Below are positions 47,895 to 58,053 of a stretch of 64,000 nucleotides of DNA, one piece after another. The notes under the pieces were generated by a model, which searched no databases, was not told the DNA's origin, and worked only from the letters and a program-made list of their open reading frames with translations. How positions within the stretch are numbered: the first letter of the stretch is position 1; each line of letters opens with the position of its first letter. The translations under genes and the position numbers were made by a program. The DNA is taken from the NCBI GenBank assembly GCA_009691785.1, contig SIAM01000002.1:33434-97433 (forward strand), in the 5' to 3' direction. This DNA is from Phycisphaerales bacterium (GTDB taxonomy: Bacteria > Planctomycetota > Phycisphaerae > Phycisphaerales > SM1A02).

Positions 47895-48776
47895 TCAGCG
47901 CGCGGGCTCAATGTGCGCCGTGGCGGTTCCGCCCAGCGCGGCCTCGATATTATTTTCTATTTCACTGGCCACATTGTGCGCGCTTTTTAAATCCATGTCG
48001 GGGCGAAGTTGCAAATGAAAGTCCACCCAATGGTCGCGCCCGCTGTGGCGCGTGCGAACCTTGTGAAATGAAACAATGCGCGGCAGCGGTCCATCCGCGC
48101 GCGCGTGGTCCTTTAAAATTGTTTCAACCTTTGCCAAGTCCGCAAGGTCCTGCTCATCTAGCAAGTCTCCAAGCGCGCGGCGAATAAGTCGATAGCCAAC
48201 AAACCCCACCCACACGGCCATGATCAAGGCAATGATTGGATCAAGAAACTGTTTGTCCGTCCAACGCACAAGCAAAAGTGAAACCACGGCGGCGCCGCTG
48301 GTCCACGCGTCGGAAATCAAGTGAATTCCGTCCGCGTTCAACGCGCTGCTTTTTGTTTTTCGCCCAACTTGAATCAACCACATTCCAACGCCGCCGTTGG
48401 CCATGATGGTGAACGCAAGAAGCAGCAATCCAAAATCAATTTTTTCAACCGCCGCACTGCCCTCTAATAGTTCCAGCGCGCTGCGCACCATGACCACCAA
48501 CATGGCCACGCTGATCATGCCGCCTTCAATGGCGGAACTTAAAAATTCAGCCTTACCGTGGCCATATGGATGCGTTTGATCGGCGGGACGATTGGCCATC
48601 CACACGCTCCAAATCACCAACGCGCTGGCCGCCACATTCACAACGCTTTCCATGGCGTCACCAAAAACAGCGGTGCTTCCAGTGAGGCGCCACGCCGTAA
48701 GCTTTGTAAGCAAAAGCACCACGGAGGTGATCAGCGCGATGCGCGCGGCGCGGTGCTCTAACTTTGCGGTGCTCAT
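47895..48776 (-). CDS. Cation diffusion facilitator family transporter
   Basis: GDAMESVVNVAASALVIWSVWMA, HPYGHGKAEFLSSAIEG, HLISDAWTSGAAVVSLLLV, C-terminal HxxVDFHLQL domain. Confidence 0.95.
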   Translation of the reverse strand: MSTAKLEHRAARIALITSVVLLLTKLTAWRLTGSTAVFGDAMESVVNVAASALVIWSVWMANRPADQTHPYGHGKAEFLSSAIEGGMISVAMLVVMVRSALELLEGSAAVEKIDFGLLLLAFTIMANGGVGMWLIQVGRKTKSSALNADGIHLISDAWTSGAAVVSLLLVRWTDKQFLDPIIALIMAVWVGFVGYRLIRRALGDLLDEQDLADLAKVETILKDHARADGPLPRIVSFHKVRTRHSGRDHWVDFHLQLRPDMDLKSAHNVASEIENNIEAALGGTATAHIEPAR

Positions 48777-48841
48777 ATGTGAAATGCTACTCCTACACGG
48801 CGTGCATTGGCGTACTATCTTCATCGGAGATCGCATCAATT

Positions 48842-49687
48842 ATGAATCCACTTCGCCTTATCACTGTTGGAACGGACTTCTCGCCACCCGCCGCGACAGC
48901 GCTTGGTTGGGCGGCGGAGTTGGCGCTTGCGCATAAAGCGTCGCTGTTGTTGGTGCACGCGTACACCAAGGACGACCACGGCTTAAGCGAAGATGAAGTG
49001 CGAGTGTGCTTGGCTGGTTTGGCCGCATGTGAAATGGAACGCGGAATTCCCACCGAAGTTCAATTGCTCAAAGGCGCAACCGCGGAAGTTGTGGCAAGGA
49101 TTGCGCGCGACTCTGGCTCTGATTTGCTAGTCATTGGAAGCCGCGGAAAAAATATGCTTAGCCGAATCTTCATGGGTTCGGTGGCTGATTCAACATTGAA
49201 ATTGGCCACCACTCCAACATTGGTTGTGCATCCGTCGGACGCGGTGCGCCCCGTGTCATTCAAAAACTTGCTGGTTGGCGCCGATTTTTCACCCGAAGCC
49301 GACCGCGCCGCGGAGTTCGCCGTGCGTGTTGCGGCGCCATTTGAGAACGCCGAAGTGAGCTTGATGCATTCCACGCAAGTGGCTGGACCATTTGTGGGCG
49401 TGGAAGTTCCAGCCGTACCCATTGTGGAGGCTGGCGAAAGCGACGCCGTTGCGCGCGCGGGCTTATCCGAGCGAACTAAAAAACTTTCGGCTTTCGGTGT
49501 GCGGGTTCAAGGATTGACATGTCCAGGCTCCGCCGTTGAAGTGCTGCTTGATGTCGCTGAAGATCGCAACTCGGATGTGATTGTGGTTGGAACGACGGCC
49601 GCGACTGGCATGAGCAAACTCTTGCTGGGCAGCGTCGCGACGGACTTGGTTCATCGCAGCACGCGTCCAGTTCTGATTGTTCGCTAA
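48842..49687 (+). CDS. Universal stress protein with two tandem Usp domains
   Basis: ITVGTDFSPPAATALG...VIGSRGKNMLSRIFMGSVADSTLKLATTPTLVV and a second LLVGADFSPEADRA...VVGTTAATGMSKLLLGSVATDLVHRSTRPVLIV. Confidence 0.96.
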   Translation: MNPLRLITVGTDFSPPAATALGWAAELALAHKASLLLVHAYTKDDHGLSEDEVRVCLAGLAACEMERGIPTEVQLLKGATAEVVARIARDSGSDLLVIGSRGKNMLSRIFMGSVADSTLKLATTPTLVVHPSDAVRPVSFKNLLVGADFSPEADRAAEFAVRVAAPFENAEVSLMHSTQVAGPFVGVEVPAVPIVEAGESDAVARAGLSERTKKLSAFGVRVQGLTCPGSAVEVLLDVAEDRNSDVIVVGTTAATGMSKLLLGSVATDLVHRSTRPVLIVR

Positions 49688-49702
49688 CGATCGCTTGCGC
49701 GT

Positions 49703-50854
49703 TCAACCTGAAACGGGTTTCGTTGTTTCAACAGGCTTGGTTGGCTCAACCGTTTGCATAGGCATGCTCGCGGGAGTGCTGGCTGGCGTTGTGGGTGCAA
49801 TCGAACCACTGTCAATGTACACATCCAATAATTGGCCGGGCAAAACTTGCGGATTGTCCTGCGTGAAACGATAAATAATTTCCATCACGCGCGTGTCAAT
49901 GCGTTCGGAATTTTCACCCGTCAGCGTGCGCTTGGGAATGACCACCGGAATAGTGCGCACATATTCAATGGGAAACTCCACGATTTTTCCACCGCGTAGC
50001 ACCGCCACGGCCTTGCCTTTGGGATCAAAGCGCCACGCGTCAAGTTCATCCACATCCACGCGAATGTGCAGCGGCGTGAGTTGCCCCACCACCACCAAGC
50101 CATCGCGCATTGCTCCAGCCATTGCAAATTCACCAGGACGAATATTCACACGCAACACGGTGCCATCAATCGGTGACTTCACTTGGCTCTGATCAATATC
50201 GGTTTGCAACATCTGCACTTCCGCTTCGCTCACTTTCGCATCGGCCACCGCCACCGCAAGATCCTCGGGATAGGTGCCCTTCATTATCTTGGCCAACTCC
50301 GCCTTGGCTTCGGCCAAGCGCGATGTGGTGAGATTGATCTCAAACATGCGCGTGGGTCTTTCGTTGGCGCTGATGGCCGTTTGATCCTCCACGGCGTTGA
50401 GGCGTTCAAGCCGCAATGTGGCGTCGTCCAGCGCCGATTGACGTTGCGCGACAATGGATTTTGCGCGATCAACATCCTCAATGCGTGGCATGGATTTCAA
50501 CTGCTCCACCTTGCGATTGGCGACATCGCATTTGGCCTTGGCGGCCGCTAATTGCGCCACAAAGTCGCGCTGATCCAGGGTGAACAAGACAGCGCCCTTC
50601 TTCACCAATTGGCCTTCGATCACCTGCACGCTTTGAACGATGCACGAAATGGAAGTTCCAATGTTCATGATTTCGGTGGCGGGTTCAACCAAGCCACTGC
50701 CGGCCACGCGATTTGAAAACGGACTCTTGGTTGGCTGGCCGCTTGGCGGAGCGTTGGGCGCGGGGCGACTTTGCTTGTAGACCGTGTAACAGGCAAGTCC
50801 AATGCCAACAATCGCGATGATGGGAAGAATGACAAAGCGAATTTTTATTTTCAT
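49703..50854 (-). CDS. HlyD-family periplasmic adaptor (DevB-like ABC exporter subunit)
   Basis: N-terminal TM; VQVIEGQLVKKGAVLFTLDQRDFVAQLAAAKAKCDVA; VKSPIDGTVLRVNIRPGEF. Confidence 0.92.
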   Translation of the reverse strand: MKIKIRFVILPIIAIVGIGLACYTVYKQSRPAPNAPPSGQPTKSPFSNRVAGSGLVEPATEIMNIGTSISCIVQSVQVIEGQLVKKGAVLFTLDQRDFVAQLAAAKAKCDVANRKVEQLKSMPRIEDVDRAKSIVAQRQSALDDATLRLERLNAVEDQTAISANERPTRMFEINLTTSRLAEAKAELAKIMKGTYPEDLAVAVADAKVSEAEVQMLQTDIDQSQVKSPIDGTVLRVNIRPGEFAMAGAMRDGLVVVGQLTPLHIRVDVDELDAWRFDPKGKAVAVLRGGKIVEFPIEYVRTIPVVIPKRTLTGENSERIDTRVMEIIYRFTQDNPQVLPGQLLDVYIDSGSIAPTTPASTPASMPMQTVEPTKPVETTKPVSG

Positions 50855-50855
50855 T

Positions 50856-51596
50856 TTATTTTTCCTTGGCAAATGCGGCCGCCTGCAGCGCGGCAAGTTC
50901 AACATCGCTGCGCACAATACGCGTGATCAAACCGTCGTCCATATGCGCAATGCGATCAGCGAAATGATAAATGCGTTCGTCATGGGTCACAAGAACAACA
51001 AGCCTATCGGGTCGGCGGCCTTGCTCGCGAATCAACTCCATCACGCGCTGGCCCGTGGCGCCGTCAAGCGCGCTGGTGGGTTCATCGCACACCAAAATAC
51101 TCGGCTCGTGAATTAAACTGCGCGCAATCGCCACGCGTTGTTGTTGACCGCCTGAAAGTTTGAAGGGTCGACTATGCGCGCGATTGTGAAGGCCCACTTC
51201 TGCCAACAATTTCTCCGCGCGGTCCAGGGACTCGGTTCGGTTTTCACCGCGCAAAAGCAGCGGAATAGCCACATTTTCCACCACGCTGATTTGCGGAACC
51301 AAATTGAACTGCTGAAAAATAAATCCAACTTTTTCGCGGCGAAACATGGTTCGCTCTTGATTGGTCATGGCGTCTGGATCCACGCCCGCAAGGCGAAGCG
51401 CCCCGCTACTGCGCGACAAAATCGCGGCAAAAATAGAAATGAGCGTGGTCTTTCCACAACCACTGGGTCCCACCAGCGCAACAATCTCGCCAAAGTTGGC
51501 GGCTAAATCTATTCCTCGCAAAGCCTTCACAGCGGATTCGCCTTCGCCATAGGTCTTGGCAACGCCGTCGCAAAAAATTGCTTGCTGCCCAATCAT
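50856..51596 (-). CDS. ABC transporter ATP-binding protein (DevA/LolD-like)
   Basis: ALVGPSGCGKTTLISI, LSGGQQQRVAIARSL, ILVCDEPTSALDG. Confidence 0.95.
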   Translation of the reverse strand: MIGQQAIFCDGVAKTYGEGESAVKALRGIDLAANFGEIVALVGPSGCGKTTLISIFAAILSRSSGALRLAGVDPDAMTNQERTMFRREKVGFIFQQFNLVPQISVVENVAIPLLLRGENRTESLDRAEKLLAEVGLHNRAHSRPFKLSGGQQQRVAIARSLIHEPSILVCDEPTSALDGATGQRVMELIREQGRRPDRLVVLVTHDERIYHFADRIAHMDDGLITRIVRSDVELAALQAAAFAKEK

Positions 51597-52756
51597 CCGT
51601 TGAACACTTCCTTGGGATCAAGGCGAATCACTTTCCACATGGAAAGTCCGCTGGCGCCAAGCACAATCACTATGACCGCGAATGTTGAAATAATTGGCAA
51701 GTGCCATGTCAATTTGAACGCCAAACGATCACCCGGAATCATCAAGCCAAAGAGCGCCGTGGCGCCAAGGCCCAAACCCAAACCAAGAATGCCCGCCGCC
51801 ATGCCTTGCACCGCCACCATATTTAAAAGTTGCCGACTGGTGGCGCCCATGGCTTTCATGGCGCCGAAGTACCGCAAATTGTCCAGCGTGAAGTTGTAAA
51901 ACATTTGTCCGGCAATGGCAACGCCAACCAAAAAACCCAGCACGATTGCCATGCCAAAATTAATCGGAATGCCTGTCTGCGTCATCCAATAATCAAGGGT
52001 TTTCCAGCTGAATTCCGCTGGTGTGTAGGCGACCAAACCCGTCTGCGCTTGAATGCGTGTTTGCAATTCAAGCAGGTCTTGTCCCGGCAACGCCTTCACC
52101 AGAATAAGACTGAGCGTGCGGCGATTGGCTGGCGCAAAACCAACCGCGCGCAAATACGTTGTGTAAATAGTTGGAACATTTTGAAACGACGGCCGCGTCT
52201 CCGCAATGCCGGCGATAACGGCGCGGCGCTCATTCAACTCCAATTCGTCACCAACTTGCATTGAACGCTTTGGTCCGTTCTTGTCCGCCGTGAGTGGCTG
52301 CAATAATTGTTTGGCCGCGCCGCGGCTCTCAATAAATATCGCGTCGGTCTTTCGCAAGTCCTCAACCCTGCCTTGCAACATGACGGCCGGTACGCCAATG
52401 AGTGTGGCGTCGTCCACTCCAATCACATCGCAAATTTGGCGACCACCATTTGGCAACTTGGCCACCAGCAACCCCTTGAACAGCGGACTGGCCCACTCAA
52501 TTCCGCTGACGCTGCGCACACGGTCAAGCGCCGTCACCTGCATGGGTTTGGTGTCGTCCACAAATTGCATTGTTGGATCGGTCACCCACAAATCGGCTTG
52601 CGGAGTCTCCTCAATCAAGGCGTAGGTGCGGCTCATTAAGCCCACAAAAATGGCTGCTTGCTGCGTAATCAGCAGAGTGGCGAAAGTCAGCCCCAGCAAA
52701 ATTCCGTAGAACTTGGCGCTGTCACCAAACAACATTTTTAAGGCGATCAGGCGCAC
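51593..52756 (-). CDS. ABC transporter permease (DevC/MacB-FtsX-like)
   Basis: N-terminal TM, large periplasmic domain, GAMKAMGATSRQLLNMVAVQG; overlaps the ATPase gene by 4 nt. Confidence 0.92.
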   Translation of the reverse strand: MRLIALKMLFGDSAKFYGILLGLTFATLLITQQAAIFVGLMSRTYALIEETPQADLWVTDPTMQFVDDTKPMQVTALDRVRSVSGIEWASPLFKGLLVAKLPNGGRQICDVIGVDDATLIGVPAVMLQGRVEDLRKTDAIFIESRGAAKQLLQPLTADKNGPKRSMQVGDELELNERRAVIAGIAETRPSFQNVPTIYTTYLRAVGFAPANRRTLSLILVKALPGQDLLELQTRIQAQTGLVAYTPAEFSWKTLDYWMTQTGIPINFGMAIVLGFLVGVAIAGQMFYNFTLDNLRYFGAMKAMGATSRQLLNMVAVQGMAAGILGLGLGLGATALFGLMIPGDRLAFKLTWHLPIISTFAVIVIVLGASGLSMWKVIRLDPKEVFNG

Positions 52757-52759
52757 GGT

Positions 52760-54721
52760 TTACAACTCCATTTGCACGCCGAATTCAACCACGCGGCTTG
52801 GCGGCAAATTAAAAGTCCGAACACTGTCGGTGGCCACGCTCGACAACGAGGCGAACAACCTCTTGCGCCACAGCGCCATGGGAGAATTGCCCGTGCTTAA
52901 CACCACCACGCGCCGCGCGAAATAGGTGGTGGTTTCTGGATCCCATACAAGCCCGTATTCGCGTGCCTTCTCCAATAATTTTGGAATGTCGGGGCTCTCC
53001 ATGAATCCACACTGCGCCGAAACTTTGTAGAAGCCGTCCGGCATCCATGTCAAACGAATTTGTCTCTGCGGTGGAGCCACGGGCAAATTGATTGACGTCA
53101 CGCTGACCAGCAACACTTGCTGATGCAAGACGTGGCTGTGCTCCACAAATGAAGACAAGGAGAACGGCGTGGAGTTGTTGGTGGCAAGAAACACAGCGGT
53201 GCCTGGCACGCGCGGAACTTCTTTCACCCATAAAGCCGCGAGAAACTCATGAATATTGCTGGATGTCTCCGCGAATTTCTTGCCCAACAAATAGGACCCC
53301 TGCTGCCAGGTGAGCATGATCATGGTTGCGCCAAGCGCGATGGTGATGGTGAACCAACCTCCTGTGAGCGCCTTGATCACGTTGGCGCCAAAGAACAAAC
53401 CATCGATGGTTAAAAAGAATGTGGCCACAACAACAACTTGCCAGCGATGCCAACGCCAACGCCTGCGCGCCATGATGCTGAACAATATGGTGGTGATGAT
53501 CATGTCGCCCGTGACCGCGATGCCGTACGCGCTGCCAAGTTTTTCGCTGCTTGGAAACAAGATCACCGTCATCACGCAACCAACCAGCATGATGAGATTG
53601 ATCGCGGGCAAATAAATCTGACCCTCGGCGTCGCTACTGGTGTGCACCATGCGCAGGCGCGGCAAGTATCCAAGCCGCACCGCTTGTCGCGCAATGCTGA
53701 ACACGCCGCTGATCATGGCCTGACTGGCAATAATGGCGGCGATGGTGGCGATAAGGACCAGCGGAACAATGCCCCAATCGGGCGCCATGCCAAAGAATGG
53801 TCGAAGCGCATGCACTGATTCGTCATCCAAGGCCCCGTGATGGATGAAATCCAACACATACGCGCCTTGTCCAAAGTAATTCAACAAGAGCGAAGGCAGC
53901 ACAATGGCGTACCAAGCAAGTTGAATTGGAAACTTTCCAAAGTGGCCAACATCGGCGTACAAAGCCTCGGCGCCAGTGACCACAAGCACCACGGAACCCA
54001 GCACCGTAAAGGCTTGAAATGGATCGCTTTGAATGAAATACCAAACGTACATTGGATTGACAGCCTTGATGATTTCCGGATTCATCTGGATCTGGTAAAG
54101 ACCCATGGCCGCAAGCAACAGGAACCACGCGACCATGATGGGACCAAAGAATTTTCCAATGCTGCCGGTTCCAAATTGCTGCACCGCGAAGAGCCCGGTT
54201 AAAATAGCCAGCGTAATTGGCAGAATCGCCTGACCAATCCATGCTGGTGGGTTGGGCAGCTCCTTCAAACCTTCCACGGCGCTTAACACCGAAATGCTTG
54301 GGGTGATCAAGCCGTCGCCAAATAAAAGTCCCGCGCCCAACATGGCCAGCAGCACAATGGTGCGCGTGCGCATTCCGCGGCCCTTGTTCAGCGATCTTGG
54401 AATCAGCGACAGCAGCGAAAATATTCCGCCCTCGCCGTGGTTGGTGGCGCGCAGAATCATGAGCAAATATTTCAGATTCACCGTGATCAACAGCGCCCAT
54501 GTCATCATGGACAGAATTCCAAAGATGTATCCCTCATCGATTGGACTGGCGTGGCTGCGATGCTCAATGCAGGCTTTCAGCGCGTACAGGGGGCTGGTTC
54601 CAATGTCGCCAAAGACAATGCCAATGGTCGCCAATGAAAGCGCGGCGGTTTGCTTGGGGGTCAATCGAATCGCATTGTGCGAGTAATGCGGCTCTGAAGT
54701 GTGTGCGGCGTTGTCCTGCAT
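52760..54721 (-). CDS. kup: KUP/Trk-type low affinity potassium transporter
   Basis: ALSLATIGIVFGDIGTSPLYALKA, NHGEGGIFSLLSLIPR, GDGLITPSISVLSAVEGL. Confidence 0.97.
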   Translation of the reverse strand: MQDNAAHTSEPHYSHNAIRLTPKQTAALSLATIGIVFGDIGTSPLYALKACIEHRSHASPIDEGYIFGILSMMTWALLITVNLKYLLMILRATNHGEGGIFSLLSLIPRSLNKGRGMRTRTIVLLAMLGAGLLFGDGLITPSISVLSAVEGLKELPNPPAWIGQAILPITLAILTGLFAVQQFGTGSIGKFFGPIMVAWFLLLAAMGLYQIQMNPEIIKAVNPMYVWYFIQSDPFQAFTVLGSVVLVVTGAEALYADVGHFGKFPIQLAWYAIVLPSLLLNYFGQGAYVLDFIHHGALDDESVHALRPFFGMAPDWGIVPLVLIATIAAIIASQAMISGVFSIARQAVRLGYLPRLRMVHTSSDAEGQIYLPAINLIMLVGCVMTVILFPSSEKLGSAYGIAVTGDMIITTILFSIMARRRWRWHRWQVVVVATFFLTIDGLFFGANVIKALTGGWFTITIALGATMIMLTWQQGSYLLGKKFAETSSNIHEFLAALWVKEVPRVPGTAVFLATNNSTPFSLSSFVEHSHVLHQQVLLVSVTSINLPVAPPQRQIRLTWMPDGFYKVSAQCGFMESPDIPKLLEKAREYGLVWDPETTTYFARRVVVLSTGNSPMALWRKRLFASLSSVATDSVRTFNLPPSRVVEFGVQMEL

Positions 54722-54781
54722 TGCGGGTACCCCGAAGGGTGAACGATTCTACCTTGAAATGCTTTGCGATTTCTTTATGGA

Positions 54782-55807
54782 TCAAACAGCGATTTGGCGC
54801 GCCACTTGCACGGCGAACATTTCAAATGTGCGCGCCGAATCAAGCGATGTTCCATTCTTTGTGGACTGATCGGCGGCGATGGCGGCGGCGAACATTTTCG
54901 CGGCAACGCGCGGGTGCACGCGCCGGGCGATGCGTGAAATACTGCCCGCGCTTGGCCCCCACAACTTCAGCGCCTTTGCCACATCGCCTTCATTTTTTCC
55001 GCTGGCAAGCATGCGGCTGGCGTCGTGAATTTTGCGCGTGAGATCAACCAAACTCCAGCCAATCATGACTTCGGGCACGCGGCTTACCGTGAGCAACTCG
55101 TGCAGCAATTGCAATGTCGCCGCGGCGTCGCCCGCAAGAATTGGTTGTTGAATTTCCCACGCTTGCTCCTCGCGGCTGAGTCCCGTGAATTCCTGCACAA
55201 TTTTGCGCGTTATCACCACGTCGGCATCGCCGGGTTGCGCCGCGGCGGACGCAAGCTTGCACAACTCCGTGTCAAGACGCGCCAAGTCGCAGCCAATTTT
55301 TTCTATTAGCAAATCCGCGGCGCTTGATTCAAGCGTGGCCGTGTAGGTTTGTTTGGCTCGTTGCACGCACCAATCGCGCGCCTCTTCATCGCCAGGCGAA
55401 TCGCACTTCAACACGGCGCCAACTTTGGCCACCATCTTGTCAAAGTTTCCGGGTCGCCAACCCGACGCGCTACGCATAAGAAGCGTGGACTCCGCCTGCG
55501 GATTTTCCGCGTAGCGCTCCATGGCGCGGCGGCGATCTTCGCTGCCCATGAACGCCTCCGCGTTGTCCACGATGATTAATTTGTGCGTGGCCAAAAGACC
55601 GAACATGCGCAACTCATCCAGCACCGTGGCTAGCGACGTGGTGGTGCCATCAAAATCAAATCGATCCACGCTGCCGAATTGTTTTTTCAGCTCGGCTTCC
55701 AGCGCGTGCGAGCGTTCCAAACGCAGCAGCGAATCTTTTCCAGTGAGAACCACAACGCGCATGTCGGCGTTGACTTGATTGGTGCTGGAACTTTCGCGCT
55801 TGGCCAT
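54782..55807 (-). CDS. holA: DNA polymerase III subunit delta
   Basis: VLTGKDSLLRLERSHALEAELKKQFG, HKLIIVDNAEAFM, KIGCDLARLDTELCKLA. Confidence 0.85.
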   Translation of the reverse strand: MAKRESSSTNQVNADMRVVVLTGKDSLLRLERSHALEAELKKQFGSVDRFDFDGTTTSLATVLDELRMFGLLATHKLIIVDNAEAFMGSEDRRRAMERYAENPQAESTLLMRSASGWRPGNFDKMVAKVGAVLKCDSPGDEEARDWCVQRAKQTYTATLESSAADLLIEKIGCDLARLDTELCKLASAAAQPGDADVVITRKIVQEFTGLSREEQAWEIQQPILAGDAAATLQLLHELLTVSRVPEVMIGWSLVDLTRKIHDASRMLASGKNEGDVAKALKLWGPSAGSISRIARRVHPRVAAKMFAAAIAADQSTKNGTSLDSARTFEMFAVQVARQIAV

Positions 55808-55878
55808 TGCCGCAAGAGTATCTTTAGAGCGCCGCGTGCGGCGAGAAAAATCAACGCGTCATCGCTTACCTTCCACAT

Positions 55879-57276
55879 GTGAATGTTTCCAACACGCAAT
55901 CTTTCAACGCCGCAACAGAAGCCAACTTTGATGGCCTTGTTGGCATGACCCACAATTACGCCGGACTTGCCGCGGGAAACATGGCTAGCCAAAACAACGC
56001 GGGTTGTGTTTCAAACCCAAAGGCGGCGGCGCTGCAAGGCGTTGCAAAAATGGAGGCGGTTGCGGCGCTGGGCGTGGCGCAATGTTTTTTCCCGCCGCAA
56101 GAGCGCCCCGCCATATGGGCGCTGCGTGAACATGGCTTCACCGGCACCGACGCCAATATGCTTGCGCAAGCGCACGCCAACAAGCCGCACCTGTTGGCGC
56201 AATGTTGCAGCTCCAGTTTCATGTGGAGCGCCAACGCCGCAACCGTGGCGCCCGCGCAAGACACGCGCAACAAACGCACGCACGTGGTGGTTGCAAATTT
56301 AAAGTCCATGACACACCGCGCCATTGAGCCGCCATGCACGCGCGCCATGTTGAACGCGGTGTTGAGCGACCGTGCGCAATTTGAAATTCACACCGCGCTT
56401 GCCGCCAGCGCCGACATGGGCGACGAAGGCGCCGCCAATCACACGCGATTGTTTGACGCGGACAACGCCAGCCAGCCCGCCACACATTTCTTTGTGTATG
56501 GAGTGGACGCGGCCAATCCGCGGCTTCAACCAAAGATTCATCCAGCGCGGCAAACGCTGCAAGCCAGCCAGCGCGTGGCCGAAGTGTTGCAACTTGATCC
56601 CGCGCGCTGCGTGTTCGCGCAGCAACATCCAGACGCCATTGATCAAGGTGTTTTTCACAACGATGTTGTCGCGGTGGGCAATGCCTCAACGCTGCTCTAT
56701 CACCAAGATGCGTGGCTTGATCATGACCGAGTCCTGCACGCGCTTGCCCAGCGCGTTGGCAATTCATTTTGTCCCATCGCCGTGAGCCACGATGAACTCA
56801 CCGTTGCGGAGGCGGTGACCACCTATTTGTTCAACTCACAACTTGTCACAACGCCGGACGGCGCAATGACGCTGGTGTGTCCAAGCGAAGTGGAGCACCA
56901 CGAACGCGCCAGCGCCGTGGCTCGGCGCATTCAACAAGATCCGCGCAATTCAATTTCGCGCATCCTGTATATGGATGTGCGCGAAAGCATGCGCAACGGC
57001 GGCGGCCCAGCGTGTTTGCGCCTGCGCGTGCCGCTTGCGCCAACATCAAGTGAAAATAAGTTGGCGGGTATTCATGCGGGTTGCGTGTTCAACACCGCGC
57101 GCGCGGCGCAACTGCGCGCGTGGATTGAGCGTTGGTATCCAGAGGAACTCACGCCCGAAGATCTTGCGGATCCTAAACTTCTCATACGCAACCGCGACGC
57201 TCTTGACGCGCTCACGCAAGAACTGAAACTTGCGGCCATCTATCCATTTCAAGGCGTTTCGCCCTTGCAATCGTAA
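55879..57276 (+). CDS. astB: N-succinylarginine dihydrolase
   Basis: ATEANFDGLVGMTHNYAGLAAGNMASQNNAGCVSNPKAAALQGVAKM; MRNGGGPACLRLRVPL. Confidence 0.95.
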   Translation: MNVSNTQSFNAATEANFDGLVGMTHNYAGLAAGNMASQNNAGCVSNPKAAALQGVAKMEAVAALGVAQCFFPPQERPAIWALREHGFTGTDANMLAQAHANKPHLLAQCCSSSFMWSANAATVAPAQDTRNKRTHVVVANLKSMTHRAIEPPCTRAMLNAVLSDRAQFEIHTALAASADMGDEGAANHTRLFDADNASQPATHFFVYGVDAANPRLQPKIHPARQTLQASQRVAEVLQLDPARCVFAQQHPDAIDQGVFHNDVVAVGNASTLLYHQDAWLDHDRVLHALAQRVGNSFCPIAVSHDELTVAEAVTTYLFNSQLVTTPDGAMTLVCPSEVEHHERASAVARRIQQDPRNSISRILYMDVRESMRNGGGPACLRLRVPLAPTSSENKLAGIHAGCVFNTARAAQLRAWIERWYPEELTPEDLADPKLLIRNRDALDALTQELKLAAIYPFQGVSPLQS

Positions 57277-57336
57277 AATAAAAACTTCGCCAACCACGCG
57301 TCACAACAGCCGTGCCCTCGTTATCATTCCACCTCC

Positions 57337-57975
57337 ATGTCGACGCAATCGATTCAATTACCGCACGAAGTTCTATCTTCAATCATTCGCTCCAACACCA
57401 ATTCCACGAGTTACCAACGAACTCGCGAGATGACCATTGACGAGTTGCTGCTCGAAAATCGCGTCGTCTTCTTGATTGGAGAAATTGGTCCGTCAAGCGC
57501 CGCCCGCGTCATGATGCAAATGTTGTATCTCGATAGCCAGAAGCGCGGCCAAGACATCAACTTCTACATCAACACTCCAGGTGGCGATGTGGATGAGACG
57601 CTGGCCATTTACGACACCATGCAATTTATCTCCAGCGAAGTTTCCACCTACTGCATTGGGCGCGCGTACTCAGGCGGCGCGTTGCTGCTGGCGGCTGGCC
57701 AACCCAAGAAGCGCTACATATTGCCCAACGCCAAGGTCATGATTCATCAACCTTCTGGCGGAGTTGGTGGCCAAACATCCGACATTCAAATTCAAGCGGA
57801 GCAAATCATCAAGGACAAGCGCGCGCTGAATGAAATTTTGGCGCGCCACACTGGCAACCCTGTTGAACGCGTCGCCAAAGACGGCGAGCGCGACAAGTTC
57901 TTCAATGCGACTGAAGCCAAGGCGTACGGTTTGGTGGACGAGATCGCCTCGTTCCCCGACAAGTCCAAAAAATAA
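57337..57975 (+). CDS. clpP: ATP-dependent Clp protease proteolytic subunit, copy 1
   Basis: IGRAYSGGALLLAAG, MIHQPSGG, DGERDKFF: Ser/His/Asp all present. Confidence 0.95.
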   Translation: MSTQSIQLPHEVLSSIIRSNTNSTSYQRTREMTIDELLLENRVVFLIGEIGPSSAARVMMQMLYLDSQKRGQDINFYINTPGGDVDETLAIYDTMQFISSEVSTYCIGRAYSGGALLLAAGQPKKRYILPNAKVMIHQPSGGVGGQTSDIQIQAEQIIKDKRALNEILARHTGNPVERVAKDGERDKFFNATEAKAYGLVDEIASFPDKSKK

Positions 57976-58053
57976 TTGAAGCCGTGATTGCAGATGTGAT
58001 TGACAAACTGATCTGATTTCCAAAACCTACACAAACAACGAGATCCCCCGACC

